NCBI GenBank assembly: GCA_902463875.1
Contig: CABQHR010000021.1
Span: 1-17,115, forward strand
Origin: an uncultured Collinsella sp.
GTDB taxonomy: Bacteria > Actinomycetota > Coriobacteriia > Coriobacteriales > Coriobacteriaceae
Reading direction: 5' to 3'
DNA: 17,115 nucleotides
The notes beneath the pieces were generated by a model. That model was not told where the DNA came from, made no database searches, and saw only the letters and a list, made by a program, of their open reading frames with translations. The position numbers were made by a program, and so were the translations under genes. Below, in pieces: positions 1-7,655 of the stretch; position 1 is the first letter of the stretch; each line of letters starts with the position of its first letter.

Positions 1-148
1 AATCATCAGTCGAACCGTCGTTGACGCAGACAACCTGAATCGAGCGCTCGGACTGGGCCAGCAGCGAATCGAGGCATCGCTGAATGGAGCGCGCAGAGTT
101 GTAAACGGGGACGACAATGGTAGCTTTAGAACACGAGGCCTCTCCCAT
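1..148 (-). CDS. Family 2 glycosyltransferase, N-terminal fragment (cut by left edge)
   Basis: The minus strand opens with an ATG at 148-146 and reads without a stop to the window edge, giving 49 residues. The reading contains IVVPVYN, then a CLDSLLAQS segment and VCVNDGSTDD, which are the first beta strand and nucleotide-sugar-binding DGSTD element of GT-A fold family 2 glycosyltransferases. The start lies only 6 bases after the stop of the upstream glycosyltransferase, and its G-rich ribosome site overlaps that stop, so the two are almost certainly cotranscribed and translationally coupled. The two proteins resemble each other over this stretch (LLIPIYN/IVVPVYN, CLDSALAQT/CLDSLLAQS, INDGSTD/VNDGSTD), suggesting paralogues. 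Donor and acceptor sugars cannot be told from the fragment. Confidence 0.85.
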   Translation of the reverse strand, partial: MGEASCSKATIVVPVYNSARSIQRCLDSLLAQSERSIQVVCVNDGSTDD

Positions 149-154
149 GCCGAC

Positions 155-1258
155 CTACCCCCTCAGCGATTCGATAAGGAAGGCAGCGACCACGCCTGGG
201 CCTCCAACCGAGGCGTAATACTTAGCACGCCCCAAGGCACCATCCGTCGCAAAACTCGGATGCTCGTCAACCCAGCCCTCAGGATCTTTGAGGATGGCAG
301 CGAGATTCGCGCGCTTCCACGGCTTGAGGTCGTCAAGCGAAAACTCCCCCGCGTCCAAGGCCGCCTGAAATTCCTTAGCCATCTGAACCAGGAACTCCTT
401 ATAGAACTTAGGCGCCAGGCGCACGTAGTTCCACATGTACGAATCGTACTTAATGAGCTGATTGAACTTGAGCATGCGCGCGACGTCATCACTTGCGTGG
501 TCGCGGGCATAATCCTCTCGAACCCAACGCTCAATCTCGGCATACTCGGTATTGACGCAAAAGACCTTAGCCGAAGAATTGACCGAGGAATTCTCGTTGT
601 CCTGGCGATACGACAACACGGCATCATGCAGGTAAACAGCCTTATCAGCACACGCGATCACCTTAAAGGCGAATGACGTGTCCTGAAAGGATGCCCCCGG
701 AGTCGGCAGGAACGTAATGCCGTTGCGCTCAAGAAAATCGCGACGGTACACGGCCGACCAAATCGACGGCTTTTGCTTAAAGAACTGCGTCGTATCGCTC
801 GGGTGCACTGGCTTGCCACAATCCTGAGGTCTAAACATCTCGTGCAGCGAACGGCGTTCCTCGGGCTTAGACCAGTAGAAATCAAAGTTCGCCTTCGCAA
901 AGTCGGCATTATTGGTATCGGCGGCCGAGACAAGCTTTTCGAGTGCGTCGGGCGCCATAAAGTCATCGGACTCCAAGATGCCAACGTACTTGCCACGCGC
1001 CATCTCCAGACCGTGGTTCATCGAGTCGCCGTAGCCGCTGTTGGCCTTGTCGATCATCTTGACGCGCCCATCGCGCTCCATATACTCGCGGATAATCGCC
1101 GGCGAGTTGTCGGTCGATCCGTCGTTAATGCAGATGATCTCAATATCCTTGAGCGTCTGCGCCAGGGCGGAATCGAGACACTCGCGCAGGTAGCGCTGAA
1201 CATTGTAAATGGGGATAAGCAGCGACATAACAGGGCTGCCAGAGGCGTTAGTAGACAA
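155..1258 (-). CDS. Family 2 glycosyltransferase (GT-A fold)
   Basis: The 367-residue protein begins with a canonical GT2 domain: LLIPIYNV near residue 14, INDGSTD at 44-50, and an ESDD metal/nucleotide-sugar motif at 96-99. The C-terminal half is helical and has no obvious membrane segment, so it is probably a cytoplasmic, membrane-associated enzyme that adds a sugar to a capsule, teichoic-like or cell-wall glycan. The start codon appears to be TTG at 1258: AAGGAG lies five bases upstream, while the alternative ATG at 1228 has no ribosome site. It is the first gene of a minus-strand unit continuing into another GT2 gene, and is divergent from an acyltransferase. The family is clear; substrate and product are unknown. 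Confidence 0.9.
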   Translation of the reverse strand: MSTNASGSPVMSLLIPIYNVQRYLRECLDSALAQTLKDIEIICINDGSTDNSPAIIREYMERDGRVKMIDKANSGYGDSMNHGLEMARGKYVGILESDDFMAPDALEKLVSAADTNNADFAKANFDFYWSKPEERRSLHEMFRPQDCGKPVHPSDTTQFFKQKPSIWSAVYRRDFLERNGITFLPTPGASFQDTSFAFKVIACADKAVYLHDAVLSYRQDNENSSVNSSAKVFCVNTEYAEIERWVREDYARDHASDDVARMLKFNQLIKYDSYMWNYVRLAPKFYKEFLVQMAKEFQAALDAGEFSLDDLKPWKRANLAAILKDPEGWVDEHPSFATDGALGRAKYYASVGGPGVVAAFLIESLRG

Positions 1259-1301
1259 ATGTGCTCCTTAGGAAATACCTGTCGTTTCATGGTATCAAAG
1301 G

Positions 1302-1330
1302 GTCAGCGCGCCAGCGGGCGTTTATATAAT
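1302..1330 (+). promoter_or_regulatory. Candidate promoter of the acyltransferase gene
   Basis: A perfect TATAAT at 1325-1330 sits 40 bases before the acyltransferase start. The -35 region (GTCAGC around 1302-1307, 17-base spacing) is a poor match. The 112-bp divergent region must also drive the glycosyltransferases on the other strand; the same AT-rich core (TATATAAT) could serve both directions, but no convincing minus-strand -35 was seen. Confidence 0.4.
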
Positions 1331-1370
1331 CTATGGAGCCCGCAGAGGCAAACCGGTACGAAAGGACGTC

Positions 1371-2501
1371 ATGCAGCCCAAAGCCGCACGCAACATACCC
1401 ATCGAAGCGATGCGCTTAATCGCGGTCGCCGGTATCGCGGTGTTCCACACCTTTCAGTGGACCTTCCAGGCAACCTGTGCCGGCTTGCCGGAATACGTGC
1501 CGCTTGCCGCCTTCCCCCATTCCGGCGTGCTCGGTTTTATTAACTTGCTGGGCTGCTGGGCCAACGAGGTCTTCTTTATGATCTCGGGCTATTTTCTCAT
1601 CGCCTCAGCCGCGCGTGCTTGGGACGGTGGGACAACGTGGAAGTCGCAAATGCAACGGACGTCGCAGCGCCTTGGCAAGGTCGTTATGCCCACTGCGTTG
1701 TATTGCCTCGTGGCACTCGCGTGGTCCACGGTCGTCTCCCCCATTCCCGATGTTACCCTCAACACGCACTACTGGTACACGCTAGGCCTTGAGTTTATCT
1801 GGGTCTATGCCGCCACGGTCTTCATGGCGCCATGGTTTGGACTGGCTAAGTGTCGACTCTCCCAGAAGAGCTACACGACGACGGTCATCGCCGTTGGCAT
1901 CCTCGCATTTGTTGTTAACGGGTATTTGGCCGCCATGAGTGCGACAAGCGCCGGCGAGTTTTCTTGGCTCCAGAAACTCATGAGCGCTGCCACGTACGTA
2001 ATCGCGTTTTTGATCGGCGGGCTGCTCCGCGACGTTACCGATGCCGTGGATTCGGACAGGGCGGGCGCCTTGGGCATGCGGTCGCTCGCAGCGGTTTTGG
2101 CGCTCGCCACCATCCTGGAAGGAGCACTCTCCTTTACCGGCAACCTCACGGCGATGGCAGTCCTCTCCTACAAATCGACCTCGCTGATCTCGTTTGCCCT
2201 CGCTGCCGCCTCCTTGCTCTTTTCGGCAACCCGACGCAGTGCCTCAGGCAATCCGCGGACTGCGGGTGTCATCGTCACCTTATCGACCGCCACGCTCGGT
2301 TTCTATGTGATGCAGTCGCTCACCAGTAGCCTGTGGCGTCCCGTCTTCAATACGTTGCTCGCAAACATGCTGGTCAGCCAAAACAGCCCGGCAGCTATAT
2401 GTATCATCACGGGTACCGTCATTAGCATCGTCTTTGCTCTGGCGCTCCTCATCATCGATGCAGCTAGAAGCCTTATCGTTCGCAAGCTCAAGCGGCAATA
2501 G
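1371..2501 (+). CDS. Acyltransferase family 3 membrane protein
   Basis: This 376-residue integral membrane protein fits the acyltransferase-3 family (OatA/WecH/NodX type), which transfers acetyl or other acyl groups to extracytoplasmic glycans. Visible signatures are the first helix with an R-x10-H pattern (R15, H26), the FFMISGYF segment at 68-75 (matching the family FF-x-SG-F motif), and about ten hydrophobic segments spread to the C-terminus, which ends in a basic RKLKRQ tail. There is no C-terminal SGNH esterase domain, so it is the short membrane-only form. An AAAGGA site precedes the ATG at 1371. Its position between glycosyltransferases suggests it decorates the same surface polysaccharide. 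The exact acyl group and acceptor are not deducible. Confidence 0.85.
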   Translation: MQPKAARNIPIEAMRLIAVAGIAVFHTFQWTFQATCAGLPEYVPLAAFPHSGVLGFINLLGCWANEVFFMISGYFLIASAARAWDGGTTWKSQMQRTSQRLGKVVMPTALYCLVALAWSTVVSPIPDVTLNTHYWYTLGLEFIWVYAATVFMAPWFGLAKCRLSQKSYTTTVIAVGILAFVVNGYLAAMSATSAGEFSWLQKLMSAATYVIAFLIGGLLRDVTDAVDSDRAGALGMRSLAAVLALATILEGALSFTGNLTAMAVLSYKSTSLISFALAAASLLFSATRRSASGNPRTAGVIVTLSTATLGFYVMQSLTSSLWRPVFNTLLANMLVSQNSPAAICIITGTVISIVFALALLIIDAARSLIVRKLKRQ

Positions 2502-2539
2502 ACACGCTGCCGTCAGACGTCAAAGCCGCTACACCCGTG

Positions 2540-2556
2540 GCAGGTTCCTGCGTTTT
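2540..2556 (+). terminator. Weak candidate terminator after the acyltransferase
   Basis: GCAG (2540-2543) and CTGC (2548-2551) can pair around a GTTC loop and are followed by GTTTTATT. The stem is only four pairs, so this is a marginal intrinsic terminator. It sits 39 bases after the acyltransferase stop and just upstream of a candidate promoter. Confidence 0.3.
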
Positions 2557-2565
2557 ATTCAAAGC

Positions 2566-2596
2566 TTGCCGTCAAGGTGCGGCGAGCCTTTACAAT
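2566..2596 (+). promoter_or_regulatory. Candidate promoter of the GlfT2-like gene
   Basis: TACAAT at 2591-2596 is a good -10 element. TTGCCG at 2566-2571 is a possible -35 with a long 19-base spacing. The site lies about 75 bases before the ATG at 2672, in a 170-bp gap between two plus-strand genes, so the second glycosyltransferase may have its own promoter. Confidence 0.4.
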
Positions 2597-2671
2597 AGGA
2601 CAGTCCCAAGGACGTATTCGATAGCTTCCGCGCAGCGCTCGCCCGCCGCGCGTGAAAGGATATATTGCCCC

Positions 2672-3691
2672 ATGACTTCAACCCTTCCCGCCCCCATCGA
2701 TAAGCTCGCCATCGTTGTCGTTACGTACAAGCGCCAGGAACTCCTGGCCAACTTGTTCGACTCCATGACCGAGCTCACGGCAACGCCCTGGCGCATCGTG
2801 ATTGTCGATAACGAGAATTCGCGCGAGACCGAGGCCATGTGCACCGCATTCAACGAGCGCCTGGCCAGCCTGTGGGGCATCGACACCGAGCAGCCCGACG
2901 CGCAGGGCGGCACCGACCGTGTCATCTACGCACCGCAGCTCGAAAACGGCGGCGGTGCGGGCGGCTTCTCCGCTGGCACTAAATGCGCCTACGATCTGGG
3001 GGCCCAGTGGTTCTGGGTGATGGACGACGACGTGCTCGTCATCCCCGAAGGCATCGAGCGTCTTGCCAAGTGGACCGACCGCTACGATGTCATCCAGGGT
3101 TCGCGCCTGGACTTTGACGGCGGCGCCTTCTTTTGGCAATACCAACTCATCCTTTCGCTCGGCATCCCTAACCCCATCGCCAAGTGGGACTTGGGGCCCG
3201 AGGGCTACCGCACCATGAACCAACTGTGCTTTGAGGGCGGCATGTTCTCGCGCCGCGTGGTCGACAAGATTGGCCTGCCCGACGCGCGCTTCTTTATCTA
3301 CGGCGACGATGCCTGCTACGGCTACGTGGCCAGCCAGCACTTCCCCGCCGCCGTGGTTGCCGACGTGGTGCTCAAGCGCGCCCGCGCCGTCTCCAACTGG
3401 GATATCGCCGGCAAACGACAGCTCAACTCCACGAGCGACACCAACCGCTACTACATCATGCGCAACCGAGGCTTCCTCGCTCGCTATATGCAGATCTACG
3501 GTGACTACCGCCCCATGCTGTTCCGTCTGGGCAATGCCGCGACCTTCTGCAAGGAGTTCATTCGTCTGGCAGCAGTCGACAAATGCTTTAAGACCGGCAT
3601 TCCGGCGCTGCGCCGCGGCATGAAGGACGCCCGCAAGATCGTTAAGGATCCCAACTGGAAGCCCATGCCGCCCCTGAAGGACGCCGAGTAG
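2672..3691 (+). CDS. GlfT2-like galactofuranosyltransferase-type glycosyltransferase
   Basis: The 339-residue GT2-family enzyme resembles bacterial galactofuranosyl/rhamnosyl transferases of the GlfT type. It begins with IVVVTYKR (14-21), then IVIVDNENS (42-50), the acceptor-region ENGGGAGGFSAG (91-102), WFWVMDDD with the DDD metal-binding triad at 118-120, FEGGMFS (187-193) and IYGDDACYG (209-217), where an acidic residue would be the catalytic base. Mycobacterial GlfT2 is much larger because of extra N- and C-terminal domains; only the catalytic core is present here. The ATG at 2672 was chosen because the family-like sequence begins there and AAGGA lies upstream, although the 11-base spacing is long; an extension to 2537 would cross the promoter. 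It is convergent with the next gene, 20 bases apart. The sugar donor (UDP-Galf) is an inference. Confidence 0.85.
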   Translation: MTSTLPAPIDKLAIVVVTYKRQELLANLFDSMTELTATPWRIVIVDNENSRETEAMCTAFNERLASLWGIDTEQPDAQGGTDRVIYAPQLENGGGAGGFSAGTKCAYDLGAQWFWVMDDDVLVIPEGIERLAKWTDRYDVIQGSRLDFDGGAFFWQYQLILSLGIPNPIAKWDLGPEGYRTMNQLCFEGGMFSRRVVDKIGLPDARFFIYGDDACYGYVASQHFPAAVVADVVLKRARAVSNWDIAGKRQLNSTSDTNRYYIMRNRGFLARYMQIYGDYRPMLFRLGNAATFCKEFIRLAAVDKCFKTGIPALRRGMKDARKIVKDPNWKPMPPLKDAE

Positions 3692-3711
3692 TAAAGGGCT
3701 TTCGCCCGCCG

Positions 3712-5511
3712 CTACAGTCGTTGGCACACCACGGACACACGCTGACCGTCAAAGCCAAAACCCCAACGCATGCGCCCGACGGCGGGGCGCGGCACGCGGA
3801 TATCATCGATGCCGTCGCGCTCTATGTCGAGCAGCGCCTGAACCGCCAACAGTTCCAGGCCCAGGGCATCGACGCCAGGGTCGTACAACATGTTGACCGT
3901 AATGAGCGGTCGCTCATCGAGCATGCCGAGCGTGTCGGCCACGTCAAACACCCGACCGGTGGGAATCACCTGGATATCCCAGCGATCCGAGACGCCACTT
4001 CGCTTGGAGCTGGGATTGCAATAGCCGGGCAGTCCAAAGCAGAGCCCCTGAAGCGCCAGATGATAGGCTGTCGGCATATCTGATTGGCCCACATCGATGC
4101 CCAGATCGCCGATAGCACAGCTCAAAGCTTGCTTTACAGTGTCCTCGTCTCCTCGACACAGCCCGTCATGGAACGAGTCGATAACTCCAACGTCCTCAAC
4201 GGCGCACTCAAACCATTCCAGAATTACAAGACGGAGCGCCTGACGCACTTCGTTATTAGGCAGACGCAGGGAACGAAGGCACGCGCCGTCCTCCGAATGC
4301 CCCGTCATATCCGTCGTAAGGAATCCAGACAGATACAGCGCAGTCCAGATATCTTCGGGCTTGGCGGCATTGACCTCCTCGGCATGCATATGCACTGGCG
4401 CCTCAATAAACCCATGCGGCTCAACCAAATCGAACAATGTGGACAGGCGAATGAGATTCCAGTCGCCGACGCATGCGCCCAGACGGTCGGCGTAACAATA
4501 CAGATCCGCCCGAACGGGCGCGACGCAATCGCGATGTGCGTAGTCCACCACGCGCTCCGGGCTCGAGCAATAAAAACCACCAAACAGATAGCCCTCGAGC
4601 CACTCACGCGCGTCATCCAGACAGCCGTTGCGACCGATGCAATCCAACAGCACTTGGACTTCGTCGTCCGAAAAACCGAACCATCGATCACACCAACTCG
4701 ACAACGCTGTCGCCGACCGATAGGAAACCCCACGTTGGGACAACGCAAACTCGGCATGACCGGGGCGTTCGCACATCAGACACGTCAATCGCAACGAGTC
4801 GCCGGCATCGGCAATGGTGTCGAACAACATTCGGCTGAGCGACTCTAGGGAATCCACGCTACCGTCGTCCTTAGCGTCCAAACGCTTTGGACATACCGCG
4901 TCGTAGTCGTCTATCAGAAGAACAACCTGCTCATCGAAAGCTGCCTGGAGCAGCTTGATAAGCACACCAAGCGCCGCATCGATCTCCTTATCGCTGGCCA
5001 CCCCACGCGCCGCCCTCTCGATAAGACGGACCTCACGTCTTGACAGATCAGGTGCGGCAAGCAGCGGCAGCAATCGGGCGCACTCGTTCGCGACAGCGCT
5101 GCGAATAGCCGCCGCAGCATCGGCGTCGCGCCTCGCAGCGGCAGCTGTAAAGTCGAGCATGATGACCGGATAACTCGCGTACTCATCACGATAGCGACCG
5201 CCGCCCGCCTGCCAAATCTGGGTACCAGCGAACAGGCTTCGATCCGGCAGCCGGTGATCAGGTCGTTCCAAATAGCACTTGAGCATCGATAAATTCATGC
5301 TCTTGCCAAAACCCTTGGGCCGACAGCAAAACGCAACAGGTGCTTCACTGTCCAATATATCGGCAATAAACATAGTCTTATCGACGAGTAAACACCGATT
5401 GATTGCATCGGAAAAGTCGTGTGCATCAACCGGTAGAGCTGCGCTATCCGCATGATTGAGCAACCGTGCACCAAACGCATGAGTAAAACCACAATTCACC
5501 TGTTCAGACAC
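3712..5511 (-). CDS. AAA-ATPase-like / DUF1703-type protein with degenerate PD-(D/E)XK end
   Basis: The 599-residue protein belongs to the AAA-ATPase-like plus PD-(D/E)XK (DUF1703) family common in gut anaerobes; its biological role is unknown. Family landmarks are LPVDAHDFSDAI followed by LLVDKTMFI (27-49), the Walker A region CRPKGFGKS (63-71, family RPRRFGKS), Walker B VVLLIDDYDA (196-205, usually IDEYD), and a C-terminal YGIAF-GK-like tail seen as WGFGFDGQ (583-590). The nuclease part keeps WDI (511-513), but the usual E-x-K strand reads LITVNML (536-542), so catalytic residues appear lost. The start is taken as GTG at 5511, preceded by GAAGGAG eight bases upstream and a candidate promoter at 5545-5572. 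A longer reading from 5646 would begin inside a terminator. Cysteines are unusually frequent. Confidence 0.8.
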   Translation of the reverse strand: MSEQVNCGFTHAFGARLLNHADSAALPVDAHDFSDAINRCLLVDKTMFIADILDSEAPVAFCCRPKGFGKSMNLSMLKCYLERPDHRLPDRSLFAGTQIWQAGGGRYRDEYASYPVIMLDFTAAAARRDADAAAAIRSAVANECARLLPLLAAPDLSRREVRLIERAARGVASDKEIDAALGVLIKLLQAAFDEQVVLLIDDYDAVCPKRLDAKDDGSVDSLESLSRMLFDTIADAGDSLRLTCLMCERPGHAEFALSQRGVSYRSATALSSWCDRWFGFSDDEVQVLLDCIGRNGCLDDAREWLEGYLFGGFYCSSPERVVDYAHRDCVAPVRADLYCYADRLGACVGDWNLIRLSTLFDLVEPHGFIEAPVHMHAEEVNAAKPEDIWTALYLSGFLTTDMTGHSEDGACLRSLRLPNNEVRQALRLVILEWFECAVEDVGVIDSFHDGLCRGDEDTVKQALSCAIGDLGIDVGQSDMPTAYHLALQGLCFGLPGYCNPSSKRSGVSDRWDIQVIPTGRVFDVADTLGMLDERPLITVNMLYDPGVDALGLELLAVQALLDIERDGIDDIRVPRPAVGRMRWGFGFDGQRVSVVCQRL

Positions 5512-5544
5512 CGTAAACTCTCCTTCTAACGCAGCACGATGCCC

Positions 5545-5572
5545 ATTGTAGCGAGCGGGTAGAGCGCAACAA
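5545..5572 (-). promoter_or_regulatory. Candidate promoter of the AAA-ATPase-like gene
   Basis: On the minus strand TTGTTG (5572-5567) and TACAAT (5550-5545) are separated by 16 bases. The predicted transcript would start near 5538, leaving a leader of roughly 27 bases before the GTG start at 5511. The position supports that start over the longer reading. Confidence 0.45.
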
Positions 5573-5644
5573 TATCGACATGCAAACGTTTCGGGCAGCG
5601 GTAGCAACAGACCCCCGAGGGGGCATAACAAATCGTTGCACAAC

Positions 5645-5680
5645 AAAAAAAGGGGGGCCGATGCCGCCGCACCGGACCCC
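5645..5680 (-). terminator. Intrinsic terminator of the LPXTG-like surface protein gene
   Basis: On the minus strand GGGGTCCGGTGC pairs with GCATCGGCCCCC around a GGCG loop, with one mismatch and one G-T pair, and is followed by seven T residues (A run at 5645-5651 on the plus strand). It lies about 35 bases after the stop of the surface protein gene and ends that transcript before the next minus-strand gene. Confidence 0.85.
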
Positions 5681-5713
5681 GTCCCAAACTCTTATAGAAA
5701 ACGATCTGGAAGA

Positions 5714-7516
5714 TTACTCCTCCAAGCCGTCCTCCCCAGAAGCCTTCTTCTGCTGATCGAGCTTATGCTTACCACTTACGATAGACGTAGCGCCCAGTGT
5801 GGCCAAGCTTGCACTGGCAAGGCTCGCCATCACAATCAGATCGCCCGTCTTGGGCATGTTGCCGCCCGAGGACTTGGTAGTTGTAGTCGTCGTGGTCGTG
5901 GTGGTCACCGTTTTGGAGTCATTTTGCTCTTGGACCTGGTTGTCAGCACCGCTCTTGTCGTCGTCTTCGGACTGTTTCTTTTCGCCCTCGGCCTTGCTCT
6001 TGTCCTTCTCCTCAGATTCAGACTTCTTATCCTCGTCCTTCTTCTGTTCGGACTTGTCGCTCTTCTCCTCAGAGCTAGAACCCTTATCGGATTCGGTCTT
6101 CTCGGAAGCCTTGTCCTTGGAGTCGCCCTTTGCGGCTTCGATCTTTTCCGTGGAAACCTGATCAGAGTTGCCCTTGTTCTGGGTCGAGCCGTTATTGACG
6201 CCAGCCATCAGCGAAGAGCCCAGCGTAGAACCAAGCTGCTCGGAGAAAGAAGGCTTCTTGTCCGGCGAAGCAACGGGAACGTCCGGCGCCTTATTCGAGT
6301 CATCCTTGGAAGCATCGGAACCAGGGGTTGCGTCAGAGCCGGAGCCGTTGTTAGAGCCGGTGCCAACGGACGAATCGCTCGAGCCGGTGGATGAGTTAGA
6401 GGTGCCAGCGCCGGTCGAACCAGAAGCGTCGCTGTCCGTATTGCCTGCAGAGCTTGAAGACGAATCGCCCGCAGCAGAGCCGTTCGAAACGGAGCCGTTC
6501 GAGGTAGAGCCGTTGTTGGTAGTGCCACCAGCAGAGCCATCACCGTCAGCATCGGTCGAGGGCGCATCCATCCTGTCATCGTTAACATCGTCACGCGAGT
6601 CGTCATTCGAATCAGGCGCCGGCGTAGGCTCGGGCTGCACGGGCGTCGCAGCGGCAGCGGCCTCGTCCTCGGCGATATAAACCAAGCAGTCCTTCAGCTC
6701 GTTGCGGTAGCGGTTCTTCCAGCCCTCATGATACTGGGGCTGGCTCGAAAACTTGGTGGCAACGTTATCGACCACGCTATTGGAGAGCGCCGTCACAAAC
6801 TCGCGGTCGGACATATCGTTGGAGAGATTCGCCCAACGGAAGAAGTCCCTGCAGCCACCGGTGCCGCACATGTTGGTAATGCTCCACACCATGCCCTTAA
6901 CGCAATCGGCACGGCCCGAAATATCAATACCTAGGCCGCTCTTGAGCCACGCCTCGGTCACCGCATAGTACGAGTTGTACGCATAGGCATCTTGCAGAGC
7001 CGAAAACTCAGCAGGGTCGGTGTTATAAGCGCCCTGGAAGGCCTCCTGCGCAATACGGCCCAGCTCAGTGAGCCGGGCGTTCTCGTACATGGCATTGCTC
7101 GTGTTAGAAATCTCGCTGCCGCGATCAATCGCATCCTTGAGCATGCTGTATTTCTCGGGATTGTAGTTGTAGACCTGCTTCATAAACGGAATGAGCGACC
7201 AACGACGGTCGAACTGGTAATAACCCAGCGCGTTATAGCCGTCGCCATACGAAAAGCCCTGGTTATAGTTGCCATGGCTCTCGTACTTGGTAAAGTACTT
7301 CATCTCGGGGGTCACGTTAACAAACGAAACGCCCTGGACCGACCTCAGCACGCCCGAGAAGGACTGCTGAGTGTAGAGACCCTTATCGATATCGGTGGCA
7401 TCCGAGGCAACGCCCGGCGTGGGCTCCTCGGCAGCGGCGGGTGCCGGCACGGAAACGGCGCCAAACGAAAGCGCCAGCGTCAGGCCCGCGACAATAGCAG
7501 AATGCTTGCGCTGCAT
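5714..7516 (-). CDS. Secreted sortase-anchored surface protein with possible lysozyme-like domain
   Basis: This 600-residue protein has a signal peptide (basic MQRKH, hydrophobic 8-23, Ala-rich cleavage region ending near AAA-E at 27-30). Residues about 65-285 form a folded head containing YFTKYESHGNYNQGFSYGD (74-92) and NALGYYQFDRRW (95-106), a pattern like the E-x-GNY...GYYQF region of lysozyme/muramidase-like cell-wall hydrolases; E79 is a candidate catalytic acid. Residues 290-550 are a low-complexity stalk: first Ser/Gly/Asn/Asp-rich, then highly charged Lys/Glu/Asp/Ser (455-525), then ten consecutive Thr (538-547). The end is a sorting signal: MPKTG at 554-558 (LPXTG variant), a hydrophobic helix, and an unusually long 18-residue charged tail. 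GGGAGG precedes the ATG. The hydrolase call is inference; surface anchoring is strongly supported. Confidence 0.85.
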   Translation of the reverse strand: MQRKHSAIVAGLTLALSFGAVSVPAPAAAEEPTPGVASDATDIDKGLYTQQSFSGVLRSVQGVSFVNVTPEMKYFTKYESHGNYNQGFSYGDGYNALGYYQFDRRWSLIPFMKQVYNYNPEKYSMLKDAIDRGSEISNTSNAMYENARLTELGRIAQEAFQGAYNTDPAEFSALQDAYAYNSYYAVTEAWLKSGLGIDISGRADCVKGMVWSITNMCGTGGCRDFFRWANLSNDMSDREFVTALSNSVVDNVATKFSSQPQYHEGWKNRYRNELKDCLVYIAEDEAAAAATPVQPEPTPAPDSNDDSRDDVNDDRMDAPSTDADGDGSAGGTTNNGSTSNGSVSNGSAAGDSSSSSAGNTDSDASGSTGAGTSNSSTGSSDSSVGTGSNNGSGSDATPGSDASKDDSNKAPDVPVASPDKKPSFSEQLGSTLGSSLMAGVNNGSTQNKGNSDQVSTEKIEAAKGDSKDKASEKTESDKGSSSEEKSDKSEQKKDEDKKSESEEKDKSKAEGEKKQSEDDDKSGADNQVQEQNDSKTVTTTTTTTTTTKSSGGNMPKTGDLIVMASLASASLATLGATSIVSGKHKLDQQKKASGEDGLEE

Positions 7517-7586
7517 AAGATCCTCCCTGCATTGGTGTAGTTAAAGTGCAGTTTGCAAAGATAAGAGTAAGTATTGCAGCTCGCCC

Positions 7587-7627
7587 GTTGTTGCACAACA
7601 ACCCCTCGGTAAACGGCAACAACCCTC
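7587..7627 (-). promoter_or_regulatory. Palindrome and phased repeats upstream of the surface protein gene (candidate operator)
   Basis: GTTGTTG and CAACAAC (7587-7602) form a palindrome around a CA centre. CAACAACCCCTC (7596) is repeated as CAACAACCCTC (7617), an offset of 21 bp or two helical turns. On the minus strand a TTGTGC-N17-AATACT promoter candidate overlaps the palindrome. The layout suits a repressor or activator of the surface protein gene, but no regulator is identified. Confidence 0.35.
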
Positions 7628-7655
7628 CGCGAAATCTTAAGGAATTGCGCTCAAC

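Noticed and set aside
2537..2671. Extension of the GlfT2-like gene to 2537
   Set aside because: It would start at the upstream terminator-like hairpin and read through the promoter candidate; glycosyltransferase similarity begins only after 2672.
3696..3707. Short hairpin GGGC-TTTC-GCCC between the two convergent genes
   Set aside because: It has only four base pairs and no T run on either strand, so it does not qualify as a terminator.
5612..5623. CCCCC-GA-GGGGG palindrome upstream of the AAA-ATPase-like gene
   Set aside because: Its loop is very tight and no T run follows; it may be incidental, and no role could be supported.
5512..5646. Extension of the AAA-ATPase-like gene to 5646
   Set aside because: It would start within the upstream terminator and before the promoter candidate; GTG at 5511 has a better ribosome site.
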